From contig CM076148.1 in assembly GCA_038025085.1 (NCBI GenBank), positions 374,501 through 438,500 of the forward strand: a stretch of 64,000 bases of DNA. The letters are read 5' to 3'. Shown piece after piece: positions 22,721 to 33,839 of the stretch. This DNA is from Tetragonia tetragonoides (taxonomy: Eukaryota > Streptophyta > Magnoliopsida > Caryophyllales > Aizoaceae). The notes under the pieces are model-generated. The model ran no database searches, was not told the DNA's origin, and saw only the letters and a list, made by a program, of their open reading frames with translations. Within the stretch, counting starts at the first letter, position 1; every line of letters begins with the position of its first letter. Position numbers and translations under genes: made by a program.

Positions 22721-24545
22721 TGAAGTACCGAGAGTCCTCTAGGACGATCATGATAGACCCCCGAAAAGGTTTAGGCAAAACTGATACCAGTGCCCTAGGA
22801 AGCTAAAAACGAAGGCTCCGAAACACGCCTAGGGGACATGGGAAGCCTTCGGGATCACTTATCCGGTACCTGATAGGTTTGGAATGACATTTTACTGAAT
22901 ATTGGTGTACGAGCTGGAACACCAAAGGCATGGGTGATAACGAAGTTTGGGGATCCGGATGTCGCACCCAAGGCACTGAGGGTCCTCTAGGATGATGATA
23001 GACCCCCCCGTAGAAGTTTGGGCAAAAATAACACCCGGGGCCCGAGAAGCCGAAAACGAAGGCCATAATCCACGTTTTTTGGGCTTCCAAGAGGCCGCGT
23101 AATAAAGGTGGATATTTTCGCACCACATCTATCGCATGGAACATCCCTAGGGGACATGGGAAGCCCTCGTGGTCGCTTATCTAGTCTCTGATAGGCTTGG
23201 AAGGGCGTTTTACGGGACACTAGTGTAAAAGCCAAAACACCAAAGATATGGGTGATACCAAAGTTAGGGGATCCAGATGTTCCTCCCGGGACACCAGGGG
23301 TACTCTAGGGCCATGATAGACACCTCGAAAAATTTTGGGGAAAATGACACCCGGGCCCCGGAAGGCCGAAAACAAAGGCTATAATCCATGTTTTTTTGGC
23401 TTCCGGGAGGCCTCGGAACGAAGGTGAAAATTTCCACACCACATCACACGGAACACCCCTAAGGGACATGGGAGGCCCTCGGTATCGCTTATCCGATCCA
23501 TGAGAGGCTTGGAAGGACGTTTTGCGGGACATTGGTGCAAGAGGTGGAACACCCACCTAGGGGACATGTGAGACCCTCGGAGTCGCTTATCCGGTCCCTG
23601 ATAGGCGTGAAATGGCGTTTTACGGGACACTAGTATAAGAGCCAAAACACCAAAGACACGGGTGATATCGAAGTTCGGTAGTCCGGATGTCCCTCCCGGG
23701 GCACCGAGTGTACTCTAGGGTCATGATAGATCACCCGGAGAGTTTTGGGCAAAAATGAGACCCGGGCCCCGGTATGCCAAAAACGAAGGTTATAATCCAC
23801 GTTTTTTGGGTTTCTGGGAGGCCCCGAAACGAAGATAGATATTTCCGCACCACATCGTCCAAAACACCCCTACGGGACATGAGAGGTCCTCGGGGTCGCT
23901 TATCTGGTCCCTAATAAGCGTGGAAAGACGTTTTACGGAATACTGGTTTAAGATCCAAAACACCAAAGACATAGGGATATCAAAGTTCGAGGATCGGGAT
24001 GTTCCTCCCGGGGCACCGAGAGTCCTCTAGGGTCATGAAATCAAGATAGACCCTCTGGAGAAAGTTGGTCAAAAATGATACTTAGGGCTCGGGAAGCCAA
24101 AAACAAAGGTTAAGATAATAATCCTCGTATTTTGAGCTTTTGGAAGGCCCCGGAACAAAGGTGGATATTTTCCACCACATTGCACAAAACGCACATCGAG
24201 GATATGGGAGACCCTCATGATCGCTTATCCGGTCCTTGATAGGCTTGGAATGCCGTTTTACGGGACACTATTGTAAGAGCTAGAACACCAATGACATGGG
24301 TGATATCGAAGTTCGGGAATCCGGATGTCCCTGCTGGGAATCTAGAGTACTCTAGGGTCATGATAGACCCTCCGGAGAAGTTTGGGCAAAAATGACATTG
24401 GCCCCAGGTAGCCCAAAAAGAAGGCCAAAATCCACAGTTTTTTGGGCTTCCGGGAGGCCTCAGAACGAAGTTGGATATTTTCACACCATATCATACGGAA
24501 TACCCCCGGGAGACATGGGAGGCCCTCGGGATCGCTTATCCGGTC
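22721..24545 (+). repeat. Satellite cluster 3
   Basis: Five to six units in the same orientation as the ACD11 array but closer in sequence to clusters 2 and 4. The gaagccgaaaacgaagg landmark is at about 23051, 23367, 23778, 24098 and 24414, giving intervals of 316, 411, 320 and 316 bp. The 411-bp interval contains an internal duplication of about 95 bp (see about 23455-23640). The minus-strand open frames here are repeat, not genes. Confidence 0.88.
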
Positions 24546-25072
24546 TCGTAATCTACGAAGTACAAGTACTAGTATTACCGCTGTTGAGTGTTGTGTCACA
24601 GGAAACTACATACTGTGTAGAATGATGATAACACTATCTGAATTACTATGAAATAAGCTTCAAATTCTTGAGCAGTGATGATGCCTACTTTCATCATTAT
24701 TATTTGTACAATTATTGTATTACAGGTTTTGCATACTCTCACGCACTCACTTAGTAGTGATCGAAGAACAAGTTTTCATTCATTCTTCCAAGCAAGCTAA
24801 TTATGAAAGGTTTCTTACATATACGAAGTAGTAATATAGATACCAAATTAAAAAAAAAGATTACCCTTGCATTGCATATTCATCTCTGCATGACTGCATC
24901 TGATCATCATGAAACGGTTAAATTAGGTACTTTGATAGTATAAGTACGTAGTGGCGCTAAGGCTACTCATCATATTACAAATAAAGTAGTCCTCCCAGGC
25001 GATAAGATGAGAAAAGAAGAGCCAAAAAGGGTGAACTAGCTAAGCTACTAGATCAGATTAACATTGAATTCA
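24546..25072. other. 3' flank of the Asn/Ser-rich gene
   Basis: AT-rich sequence between the satellite cluster and the stop codon of the minus-strand gene. The part next to 25072 is probably its 3' UTR. Nothing else was recognised. Confidence 0.4.
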
Positions 25073-25382
25073 TCATAGATGAAGAGTAGTATCAACATCT
25101 GAAAAACTATGCATATGAGATTCCTGCTGCTCAAACTTAAAAGCCGTGGATATACAATTGTTATTATTAGGCGGACTGCTCATCTCCATTATTGCTGGAC
25201 TTGTACTACATAACATGCTGCTCCTTGTCGTTTTCGACGACATCACCGGAGTTTCCAAGCTGCTTGTTCGGCGAAATTGATCTGAACCAGCTGCGTTATT
25301 ATTGCACGGCGACGACGTGGGAGGCCAAAGAGTTAGTGAAACCACGTCGTTAAGATTTTGGGATGATGGTGATATGGATGGT

Positions 25383-25441
<59 letters not shown>

Positions 25442-25558
25442 TGATGAATAACAATGAGGAGGAGGCTTATTGTGATTATTGTAGTTGTAGTAATTTGGTG
25501 GAAGGAAAATCTGCAAGTCATCATCATCATCAACATTAACATGATGAGGGTGACACCA

Positions 25559-25603
<45 letters not shown>

Positions 25604-25861
25604 AGAACATGGCTCATAATTTTGCATGGGAGAATGATCACTACTAGGACTAACAACCTTATTGTTGTTATTAATAATATTATTGTTGTCAGTAATAGTT
25701 GTAGTAGTACTAGTTGTAGTTTTGTAATCAGAGAAGACTCGTAGAAGTTGTCTTTTCTCTCTCATCTCTTTCACTCTTTGAAGCTGCTTGAACCGCTCTT
25801 GCAACAGAGCAATTGAGGATTGAATTACACCATGCTCTGCTTTTCTCTGTGTGCCCATCAT
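25073..25861 (-). CDS. Plant protein of unknown function with long Asn and Ser runs
   Basis: An intronless frame of 262 residues with a TATA box at a sensible distance upstream. Residues 13-42 (IQSSIALLQERFKQLQRVKE, then MREKRQLLRVF) form a charged amphipathic helix, the only well-ordered segment and probably the conserved family signature. The rest is low complexity: Thr/Asn-rich near 48-67, N14 near residues 88-101, an acidic DDDDD patch, and about 22 Ser near 140-161 encoded by a (GATGAC)n tract on the plus strand. LTLWPP near residue 176 is a possible short motif. No catalytic domain, signal peptide or membrane segment is seen. I recall similar N-terminal helices in uncharacterised plant proteins but cannot name the family. 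A nuclear or scaffold role is only a guess. Confidence 0.75.
25384..25445 (+). repeat. (GATGAC)n tract encoding the poly-Ser run
   Basis: About ten hexamer copies. On the minus strand it reads as alternating TCA/TCG Ser codons. Length changes would remain in frame. Confidence 0.95.
25558..25602 (+). repeat. (ATT)n tract encoding the poly-Asn run
   Basis: An ATT trinucleotide run of about 14 copies. On the minus strand it is a run of AAT Asn codons inside the coding sequence. Confidence 0.95.
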
Positions 25862-25987
25862 TTTTCTGTGGATGAATGAATGAATATTACTAGTTGGAGG
25901 GAACTGAAGTGATGAAGGGTTGTTAGTTAGGAAAGGAAAGTTTTTGGGTTGAAATGAGTAAGTGATTGAGATTTGAGAGTGGGGGAC

Positions 25988-25995
25988 TATTTATA
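25988..25995 (-). promoter_or_regulatory. TATA box of the Asn/Ser-rich gene
   Basis: The minus strand reads cctaTAAATAgt, about 130 bp upstream of the ATG at 25861. That leaves room for a 5' UTR of roughly 100 nt. Confidence 0.7.
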
Positions 25996-26165
25996 GGGGA
26001 ATTAAGGCCAAAAAATTAAAGTTGGTTAAAAAATACTTACTAAAAAGAAAGTTGTGCCTGGGGATTAAAGAAAGAAATATACTCCCAACAGAATTGAGGC
26101 TTTCAAAAATCATTCTGAAATAGTACTACTGTAGTAGAGGAGTAGTAAAATTTGATTGATTTGGT

Positions 26166-26190
26166 GGGGGGGGGGGGGGGGGGGGGGGGG
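26166..26190 (+). repeat. G25 homopolymer
   Basis: Twenty-five consecutive G, about 300 bp upstream of the ATG of the minus-strand gene. Long G runs are rare in plant DNA and can form quadruplexes. Confidence 0.95.
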
Positions 26191-26500
26191 CTTTTTATGA
26201 AAAGAAGAGAAGGAAAGTAGGAGAGAGAATATGAGGAGAAGCAGGAAGAGTCCAAGAGGAAAATGGTTGAGAAGGGGTGGCCAAAGAACATTGTCATTTA
26301 GGGGCAAGTACTTTTTTGGTCTACACATACAACATAGAGATATAATAACAGGCAAGTACTTGTAATTGTAAATAAACCCCAAAGAAAATGGCCAAACCAC
26401 AAAAATCCATAAGAATGTTAGAAACTAGCAAATGGATGGGCATGTTTGCAGGAATAATAGGTTTATATGAATGGAGTCTGTCAGCTTGTCTCCAAAACTT

Positions 26501-26525
<25 letters not shown>
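26501..26525 (+). repeat. C25 homopolymer
   Basis: Twenty-five consecutive C, 310 bp to the right of the G25 run and therefore its exact complement in inverted orientation. Confidence 0.95.
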
Positions 26526-26531
<6 letters not shown>

Positions 26532-27601
26532 TCTCTTTTACTAATAATTCTCTCTGTTCCTTTTGTGTGTCACTTTTTTTCTTTGAGTGTTTTGAGAAGA
26601 TAACACCATCCTTTTTCTGAGAGCACACTTCTTTTCACCTCTTTCATCATTCTTTTTATTCTCAAACTGCCCTCCACTTAAAGTGCGGGGGATCAACTTA
26701 CCCCCACTCAAAAAGTAAAGTTTCATTGCTCAACTTTAGTGCAATTATCCCTCTTCAGTTTTCATATAAAGGGATCCAATACATGAACAGACTTGATATA
26801 ACGTGCAATTTACAGGATAAAAAAACTTTAAGGGTGTATTCTTTTCATATTTATGAATCAATGAGAATCAGTGAAAGAACCTTACTGATTCAATGAAAAT
26901 CAGTGGCAAATAAAACCTTACCTAATCAATGGTAATTAGCGACAGGACCTTACTCAACAACAATCTCGTATGGTTTACATTATATATATAGGCAAGTAAT
27001 TAGATCCTTAAGGCCTTAAGAACATTATATATTACGAGTAATAATTAAACAATAAGAGGGTGTGTTCTCAGAACCAATTCTATTATGTTTATTAATTTAG
27101 CAATATATTTTTTATGTCACATATTAGTATCTATGATAATGGCAAACATCATAATAGACCTTCTGTATTGAAGAGAATAATCAAGTTTGGTCTTGTTGTA
27201 GTAACTTTGAACCCAATAACCTAGCTATACGCTAGCCCATGGCTATGTACGTAATGTAAATAAGAGAGCGTAATTTCGTTTTCCTCCTTTTCTATGTTGT
27301 GATTGTGATAGGGATGTGGGTGGGGGGCAGTGTGAAGAAAATGACAAGCAATAAAAGTGGGAATAATCAATCTATGGAGCTTATGATACTTTGTTTGAAA
27401 CCAAAAAATCATATAGAGTATATAGATTATATATAAAAATACCAAACATTCTTCTTTCTCTCGGTTTCTCTCTCCAATGCAAAGGCGCATCACATTTGTC
27501 CGCAAGTGTTTGGATGGGAATGGCATGCTATGATGAAAGCTGCAGATGCTATTGGATGCTTCTTTTTGACAACATCACTCCAAATGAATTTAAACCAAAT
27601 C
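26526..27601. other. Intergenic, with a small repeat related to 36450-36660
   Basis: At about 26831-26965 the sequence starts taagggtgtattctttt and contains tandem blocks like gattcaatgaaaatcagtgg. The reverse complement of 36450-36660 has the same start (ctaagggtgtgttctttc) and the same tcaatgaaaatcagtg blocks. This suggests a small nonautonomous element family. The rest is AT-rich with no gene recognised. Confidence 0.5.
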
Positions 27602-27612
27602 GAAGGGAGCCT

Positions 27613-27819
27613 AAATGGGTTGGTGTAGTAGTTCAGCACTTTATCCCTTAAACAAGTGGTTGGGGGTTCGAATCCCAACTCTTGCGAATGGAAAGAACAT
27701 TGGTCAGCCCCCTACCGCTTAGTGCGCTGACAGTTGGGGCGAGAGGATTAGTTACTGTGGTCGACGATGGATATCCTTGGCAAAGACCAAAAAAAAGAAA
27801 AAAAAATAAATAAATAAAA
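27613..27819 (+). mobile_element. tRNA-derived SINE, copy 1
   Basis: It has a polymerase III promoter A box (tggtgtagtag, 27621) and B box (GGTTCGAATCC, 27665-27675), a tRNA-unrelated body ending ctgtggtcgacgatgg, and an A-rich 3' tail. It is flanked by an 11-bp target duplication, GAAGGGAGCCT, at 27602-27612 and 27820-27830. The same family is on the minus strand at 53880-54075. Confidence 0.88.
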
Positions 27820-27830
27820 GAAGGGAGCCT

Positions 27831-29674
27831 CCTCTCTCTCTCTTTCTCTCATCACATCTATCTATCTCTAGTGATACTCCATTATTTTGCTTGTATTTTT
27901 GTTGGGGTATAATATATGTGTTGTGAACTTCGAAAATATTGGATGAAGGGAGCAAGCAAAGTAGCTTAGCTAGAGCGTGCATTATTTGAGACTTCCTATG
28001 AGATTGCTGTTGCACTTTGCATGTAATTTTAATTTATGTCCAAAAGATATGGAAGGTTTATTTGTAGATACGACTCAATTAATTACATGACAAAAGTCAG
28101 CATTGAATGATGTGAAGCTGCAAATAGCAGTTATATTCAATCTAAAAGGGTGTAGAACTTTTTCCTTTATGCTTTCTACTACGCGTATTGTTTTGTTTAC
28201 TTTTGCATGTTAGTGGATAACACGAGATTTCCATTCTTTTAGATACAAATCAAACTACTTAAATTGTACTATGATACATATACAAATAACGTAACCATAA
28301 CACAACAAAAAAAAATCTAACTAATACTTTGTTGGGATCTTCTTCTACTCCATAGTACAACAACTAGTGTGAATCTTACTAATAATTTATCACATTCCCA
28401 TGTGTTAACAGTTAACTAATCATAAGTAGACAAAATTATACACCACTATGTTATCCTTTCCTTTTTCTTGCTTGTTCCAATTTTTGTTTATTTATTTTTC
28501 CCGAATCCGATTTAGTTTTTGGGTTAAAAATAAAATTTTAACCTAAGTTGGTTTTGAGTAATAAGAGAAATAGTAGCTAGGACAAAAATCCCATAATGGA
28601 TCATTATTTTTACTCCTATGTGTATAAGCTCATAAGATTTTCCATGTTAAATAAATAATTGCATTGTATTTATTGCTTAATTTATATTTCGCTTACACAT
28701 TCCTATTACATCAATAATCTTTGTGATAAACAATCTCTTATTCATATTCCTTCACTTCTACTGTGAGCATTTAAAAAGCTGAAAATCGAAAAAAGTGTTG
28801 TCAATTCTATTACCCCCTCTAGAATTTTTCTAGTACACAGCCAAACAATTACAATAGCTGACAACCAACAAATAAGTTTCAATTATTTTTCGATACGTCC
28901 TTCAATTTTATTTGTGAATCTATTCTATTCACGAATATTTAAGTTAAGTTATTATAATATACTACTAATATATTTACTCCTTCTCGTTGCATTGAGAGGG
29001 TCGCTTTTATTTATCACTACTAATAGTAATTAAAATTAAATGACATTTTCAAGTAGTATGGTTAATATTGCGTAACGTTTTAGGACCGGGAAGAGATCGA
29101 GAGGGGAAAGGTGATTTCTCTGTTATAGATTGCTGATATACAAAATCTCGATTGTATGAGGCGGCCTCAAGGTGAGGTTTCTCATACAAGTATGATGCCA
29201 TGCCGACATCATGCTTGTTTATAGAGGCGGCCTCATACAAGACTTATTGTTTCTGATAATAGGTTGAATGTCTGTTTGTGCTTTTTGGTAATCAACCTTA
29301 TAATTAGTTACCTAATCAGTGAATTAATGGAATTAAGATGAACTCACTCACGCAGGATGGGATGCTCAGTCCTTGGGGGTGGTTCATATTCATATATATG
29401 CTTAGGTGAGGACAATCCAAACGAATCTGTAAAACATGACAACGTCTTTGCGGAATTTGATGCTGACAACAAGTAGCTAAGGGAGAAGAGGCTGAGGCAA
29501 TGCTGCCTAACAGGAGCAGTTGAACCCCCTTTCCCATTCTTTTTAGTATTTCTTTACCCATTCCATAATAAACACGTATACATAACAATACTTTGCCTCC
29601 TCCACTTCTTGCAGCGCCTGTAAACGGTAAATCCTTTTCCTTTCCTAATATGGACCCTAAATAACCGCTCATTC
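27831..29674. other. Intergenic AT-rich sequence
   Basis: No gene recognised. A CT-rich microsatellite sits at 27832-27850. Near 29155-29260 there is a short inverted pair built on gaggcggcctca (about 29158 and 29225); a similar motif (gaggcgatctcatg) lies at 53225, so it may be an eroded transposon. The 118-residue minus-strand open frame at 29316-29672 has no recognisable family. Confidence 0.4.
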
Positions 29675-29692
29675 ATATAATATACACTCATA

Positions 29693-29885
29693 ACTAAGGA
29701 GGTGTGGTTGAGTGGTAGGGACTCATCCATCCTTAACCAAAGTCGAGGGTTCGAATCTCGTCTTGGGCATGGAGCAGCTTTAAAATTCCTTAACCAGTTG
29801 TTCCACCCTTTGAGGTGCCTACAAGCCAGCGCGGGAGATAGTCACTGTGGTCGACGGTGAATACCCTTAGTGGTTAACCAAAAAA
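29693..29885 (+). mobile_element. tRNA-derived SINE, second type
   Basis: A box TGGTTGAGTGG (29705-29715) and B box GGTTCGAATCT (29748-29758). The body shares gtcactgtggtcgacggtg with the other SINEs, and the tail is A-rich. It is flanked by an 18-bp target duplication, ATATAATATACACTCATA at 29675-29692 and the same with one change at 29886-29903. The head differs from copies 1 and 3, so it is a sister family or a different tRNA head on a shared tail. Confidence 0.87.
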
Positions 29886-29986
29886 ATATAATATACAGTC
29901 ATACTGGCAAAGAATATATATATAATATATATGCACTCATCACACAAATCTCTCCCTCCCTCCAAAACCAAGAACAACAAGTCTGG

Positions 29987-30121
29987 TATGAGACCAACTC
30001 ATAAAAAATTGTGGTAACTTTTTAGAAATGTAGGGGTTACTTATGGTGAGCAGTAACTCTTGTTCCATTAAAAAGTGACCCCCGACCATCTCACCAAAAA
30101 TTATAAAAAGACCGTCTTATA
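29987..30121 (+). mobile_element. Small MITE (TA target site, Stowaway/mariner-like)
   Basis: About 135 bp with imperfect terminal inverted repeats: TATGAGACCAACTCATAAAA on the left, TATAAGACGGTCTTTTTATA as the reverse complement of the right. Both ends include TA. It is too short to code. The class assignment rests on the ends only. Confidence 0.55.
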
Positions 30122-31140
30122 GAAATTTTTGCAAACCCCAAAAAAAGAGAATAAATAATTCATTAATGCTAAAGGTCTAAGAGAAGGGATCCTCCACAAG
30201 AATAAAAAATTTTAAAAAAAAATTCTAAGAGAAGGGCTAACTATAGTTTCTTTTTCCCCCCAAATGATATCTAGTTTGACAAAGAAAAGAATAAAACATT
30301 AAAATATATTCAAACGACAAAATTATCTAGCAAAACATATTCAACATTTTCCGAGTGATTTTCTTATGAGTTGTTATAGTTGTTGTTTTTCAAATTACAC
30401 TCTGTTAACGATTGAATCAAATCGAATCGAGCCGAGTAATTTGTTTGCGTGAATTTGTGGCACAAGTATAAAACATGTATAAAATTAAATCCATATACAT
30501 TCCACCACCCATAAATCCATAGCGGTAATACTTTTAAATTCATCCCCCTCCACAACCCTCTAACCCCATGCATACCCATTTGAAACGAGTGTGGGGCAAT
30601 GTTCATTTTTTACGTGTTCCACTGCCATCCTTAGTTTCCAAGCCCAAAATCCTTCGACAAACTCCATCCATACTTTGGAGTTTGGACATAGTATTGATAT
30701 TTATAGAGCCCAAATGTGCAACAGAAGACTACAGCTCAGCTGGATCATGCTCGGGGAGTATATTACTCATTAGAGTAGATAATAGTGCAATGCAAGCTTG
30801 TCATTGACTCATTGCCCAATGATAATCAAGCAATATGTTTGATTTAGGTAGGCGCAGTAGCCCATACTGAAGATAAAATATGAGCGGAGAAGATGGTCCT
30901 TTTTTGGGCTTTTAATCGTGGGATCGGGACAATCGGGCTTTTTTGGGCTTTTTGTACTTGGGTGTTAAGAGTTTGGAGAATTATTTTTCAAAAAGTTTCA
31001 TATCAAAATTTTTTAAATTTATTATTAAGTCTACGAAAAATTATTTTCTTTTCACAAATTTGTAGCTATTCAATTTAATTTAATTTTTTAATAGAAAAAT
31101 ATTTAAGAAAAATTAGAAATTACTTCAACAAATTGTGCAA
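30122..31140. other. Intergenic, nothing recognised
   Basis: AT-rich sequence with A-runs near 30130-30220 and short open frames without recognisable similarity. The satellite begins near 31141. Confidence 0.4.
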
Positions 31141-32340
31141 AATTATGAAACCTCACAAATTTGCCCCTCATCTCCCTTATGATTGTCTCATGCAGTGTAG
31201 TGCAAAAATATCACCTTTGTTTCAGGGCCTCTTGGAGACTCAAAAAACGTGGACTATAGCCTTCCTTTTCGGCTTCTCGGGGCCCAAATGTCATTTTTGC
31301 CCAAACTTTTCCGAGGGGTCTATCATGATCCTAGAGTACACTCGGTGCTCCAGGAGGGTCATTTGGATCCCGAAACTTTGATATCACCCCTGCCTTTGGT
31401 GTTCCAACTTTTACACCAGTGTCCCGTAAAACGCCCTACCAAGCCTATCGGGGACTAGATAAGCAACCCCGAGGGCCTCTCATGTCTCCTAGGGGTGTTC
31501 CGTGTGATGTGATGCAAAAATATACACCTTCGTTATGCGGCCACCTGGAAGCCCAAAATACGTGGATTATAGCCTTTGTTTTCGGCTTCCCAGGACCCGG
31601 GTGTCATTTTTTCCCAAACTTCTCTGGGGGGTCTATCGTGACCCTAGAGGACCCCCGGTGCTTTGGGAGGATCATTCGGATCCCCGAACTTCGATATCAC
31701 CCATGCATTTGGTGTTCCATCTCTTACACCAATGTCCCATAAAACCCCCTGCCAAGCCTATCAGGGACAAGATAAGCAAACTGGAGGGCCTTCTATGTCC
31801 CATAGGGGTGTTCCGTGCGATGTGGTGCGAAAATATCCACCTTCGTTACGGGGCCTCTTGGAAGCCCAAAAAGGTGGATTATAGCCTTCGTTTTCGGCTT
31901 CCGGGGGCTCGGGTGTCACTTTTGCCTAAACTTCTCCAGGGGGTTTATCATGACCCTAGAGGACCCTAGGTGCCCTGGGAGGGTCATCCAGATCCCTGAA
32001 CTTTGATGTCACCCCATGCCTTTGGTGTTTCAGGCCTTACATTAGTATCCCGTAAAAATGCCCTTGCATTAGTATCAAGGATTGAATAACGGACCCCGAG
32101 GGCTTCTTATGTTCTTCAATGGTATCCCCTAAGCTACGATGTGGTGCGAAAATGTACTCCTTCGTTTCGGGGCCTCCCGGAAGCCCAAAAAATGTGTATT
32201 ATATAGCCTTTGATTTATGGCTTATTGGGGCTCGGTTTTCGATTTTGCCCAAACTTCTCCGGGGGTGTATCTTAACTCTAGAGGACCTCCGGTGCCTCGA
32301 GCCGGTCATCCGGATCGCTGAACTCCAATTTCACTACTCA
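31141..32340 (-). repeat. Satellite cluster 4
   Basis: About four units, same orientation as cluster 2. The ttcggctt landmark is at about 31272, 31585, 31897 and 32220, giving intervals of 313, 312 and 323 bp. The plus-strand open frames of 60-144 residues are near-identical paralogous translations of the repeat and are not treated as genes. Confidence 0.88.
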
Positions 32341-32344
32341 TGAA

Positions 32345-32690
32345 ACATGGTGTTCGCTAGGCGTTGAGACATGAGACTTGATGCTCGTCGGGTGCTTGGA
32401 CATGAGACATGGTTAAATTTTTGATGTACTTAGTTCATTTCGGTCCATTGTATATTATGATTATAGCTTTGGTAGAAGAACTAAATAACATAGTATTCTC
32501 AATTTTGTTTATAATAAAAGGTTAATAATCATTTTCTATGCACTCAGTCAAATACAGGTCAAACTTTACAGTATGACTAATCATATTAAGTAGAAGTATA
32601 ATGCAACAAACAATGTCATTTAGGGGCAGATACCTCTAACTTTTATAGAGGCACCACAAGTCCATGAATGACTTCTTTTTTTTGTCAAGG
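32345..32690 (+). repeat. Tail of cluster 4, paralogous to 18780-19240
   Basis: After the last unit come ggacatgagacatgg-type short repeats. Then tttttgatgtacttagttca, ataataaaaggttaataatc, agtatgactaatcatattaa, caaacaatgtcatttagg and aacttttatagaggcacca follow in the same order as after cluster 2. The unit plus tail therefore moved or was duplicated as a block. Confidence 0.8.
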
Positions 32691-33837
32691 CCTTTACACG
32701 GCCGTGAATGACTACTACCATGATCTGAGGGCATCCCTCCCCCTAACATTTTTAATTTTATCCCTTAAAAGATTAAGGGTCAGGTTGCGCATAAATCTCT
32801 CCAAATTCCGTTTTGGTGTTTTTTAGTTTTATTTACTTGTTAATCACAAATTTAGCACCAAAAAAGAAAGAGAGAATTATTACAACACATTTAGAAGCAA
32901 GGCAATAACCCATACGAAAACATTGAATTTAAAAGGAAAAAAAACCTCAAAAGAGCTTAAACATTCCGTGTATCACTAGTTATCTATAAAACTACAATTC
33001 AAGGGATTTCTTATTTTCATTGTGATAATTTAAAGCTAATTATAAATTTCACCACACAATAAAAAATGAATGCTTTTTACTTAGTTTTGTGGTCGAGAAT
33101 CTGATATTCTCATCTAAAGCAGGTTTATCATTAACTTAACAATAAGCATGTAAACAAAGTATAAGAAATTTGCATAAATATAGAGAATTTGGTGCACTGC
33201 ATGTTTGCGCGTTTGATTGATGTTCCTTAAGATATGATCACATTGATTTGTGCTTCCTTAAAAAAAATCATAGTGGAAAAGTGGAAATCAGGAAAAAGCT
33301 GTTAGCATAGGCGGTAGGCCTCTCATGTTCGTGGGACAACTCATAAACTTTTTTAGCTTTTACAAATACTATCCCAATACTTGTGCTGTTTTGTGGATGG
33401 CTAATGAAAATGAGACCTGTCGGGGAAGAATCGAAGAATGAAGTGATAAGAACAGAACAGGTTGTGATTTAATTTGTTGATCTCCAATTCTCCATTCTCC
33501 ATTCTCCCGCTTTATTCCATTTTCCATGCCAAGAAAAGAAGAATGTTCCACACACGTCCACTCGCATAAAGAAAAATAAAATAAATCAGAGAATTAATAA
33601 AGTAATACAAATTTCACTCCAAAAAAATAAATAAAGTAATACAAATGGGCGACGAATTATGCTTGGCTCAGACCTATAAAGGCCTTTTTAGTGGATTTAA
33701 TTGATTATTACTATTACTGTTAGTCCTTTTACTCCACACACAAAAAAAATAAAATAAAATAAAATAAATACTGCTAGTCCTTGGTTAAGCAGATGAGGAC
33801 AAAAGAATCACAGCACCATTAAATCAAATAAACCACC
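32691..33837. other. Intergenic AT-rich sequence
   Basis: No gene recognised. A short tandem duplication of aaataaataaagtaatacaa-type sequence occurs near 33595-33645. Confidence 0.4.
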
Positions 33838-33839
33838 TG

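Noticed and set aside
22803..24625. Numerous 60-110 residue open frames on both strands
   Set aside because: They are paralogous translations of the satellite unit, with frames broken at different points in each unit.
26103..26628. Open frames with poly-Pro or poly-Gly
   Set aside because: Produced by the G25 and C25 homopolymers in every frame.
29316..29672. 118-residue minus-strand open frame
   Set aside because: No recognisable domain, no promoter or splice support, in AT-rich intergenic DNA next to a SINE.
27613..29885. Functional tRNA genes at the GGTTCGAATC boxes
   Set aside because: No complete cloverleaf; the flanking duplications and A-rich tails show SINEs.
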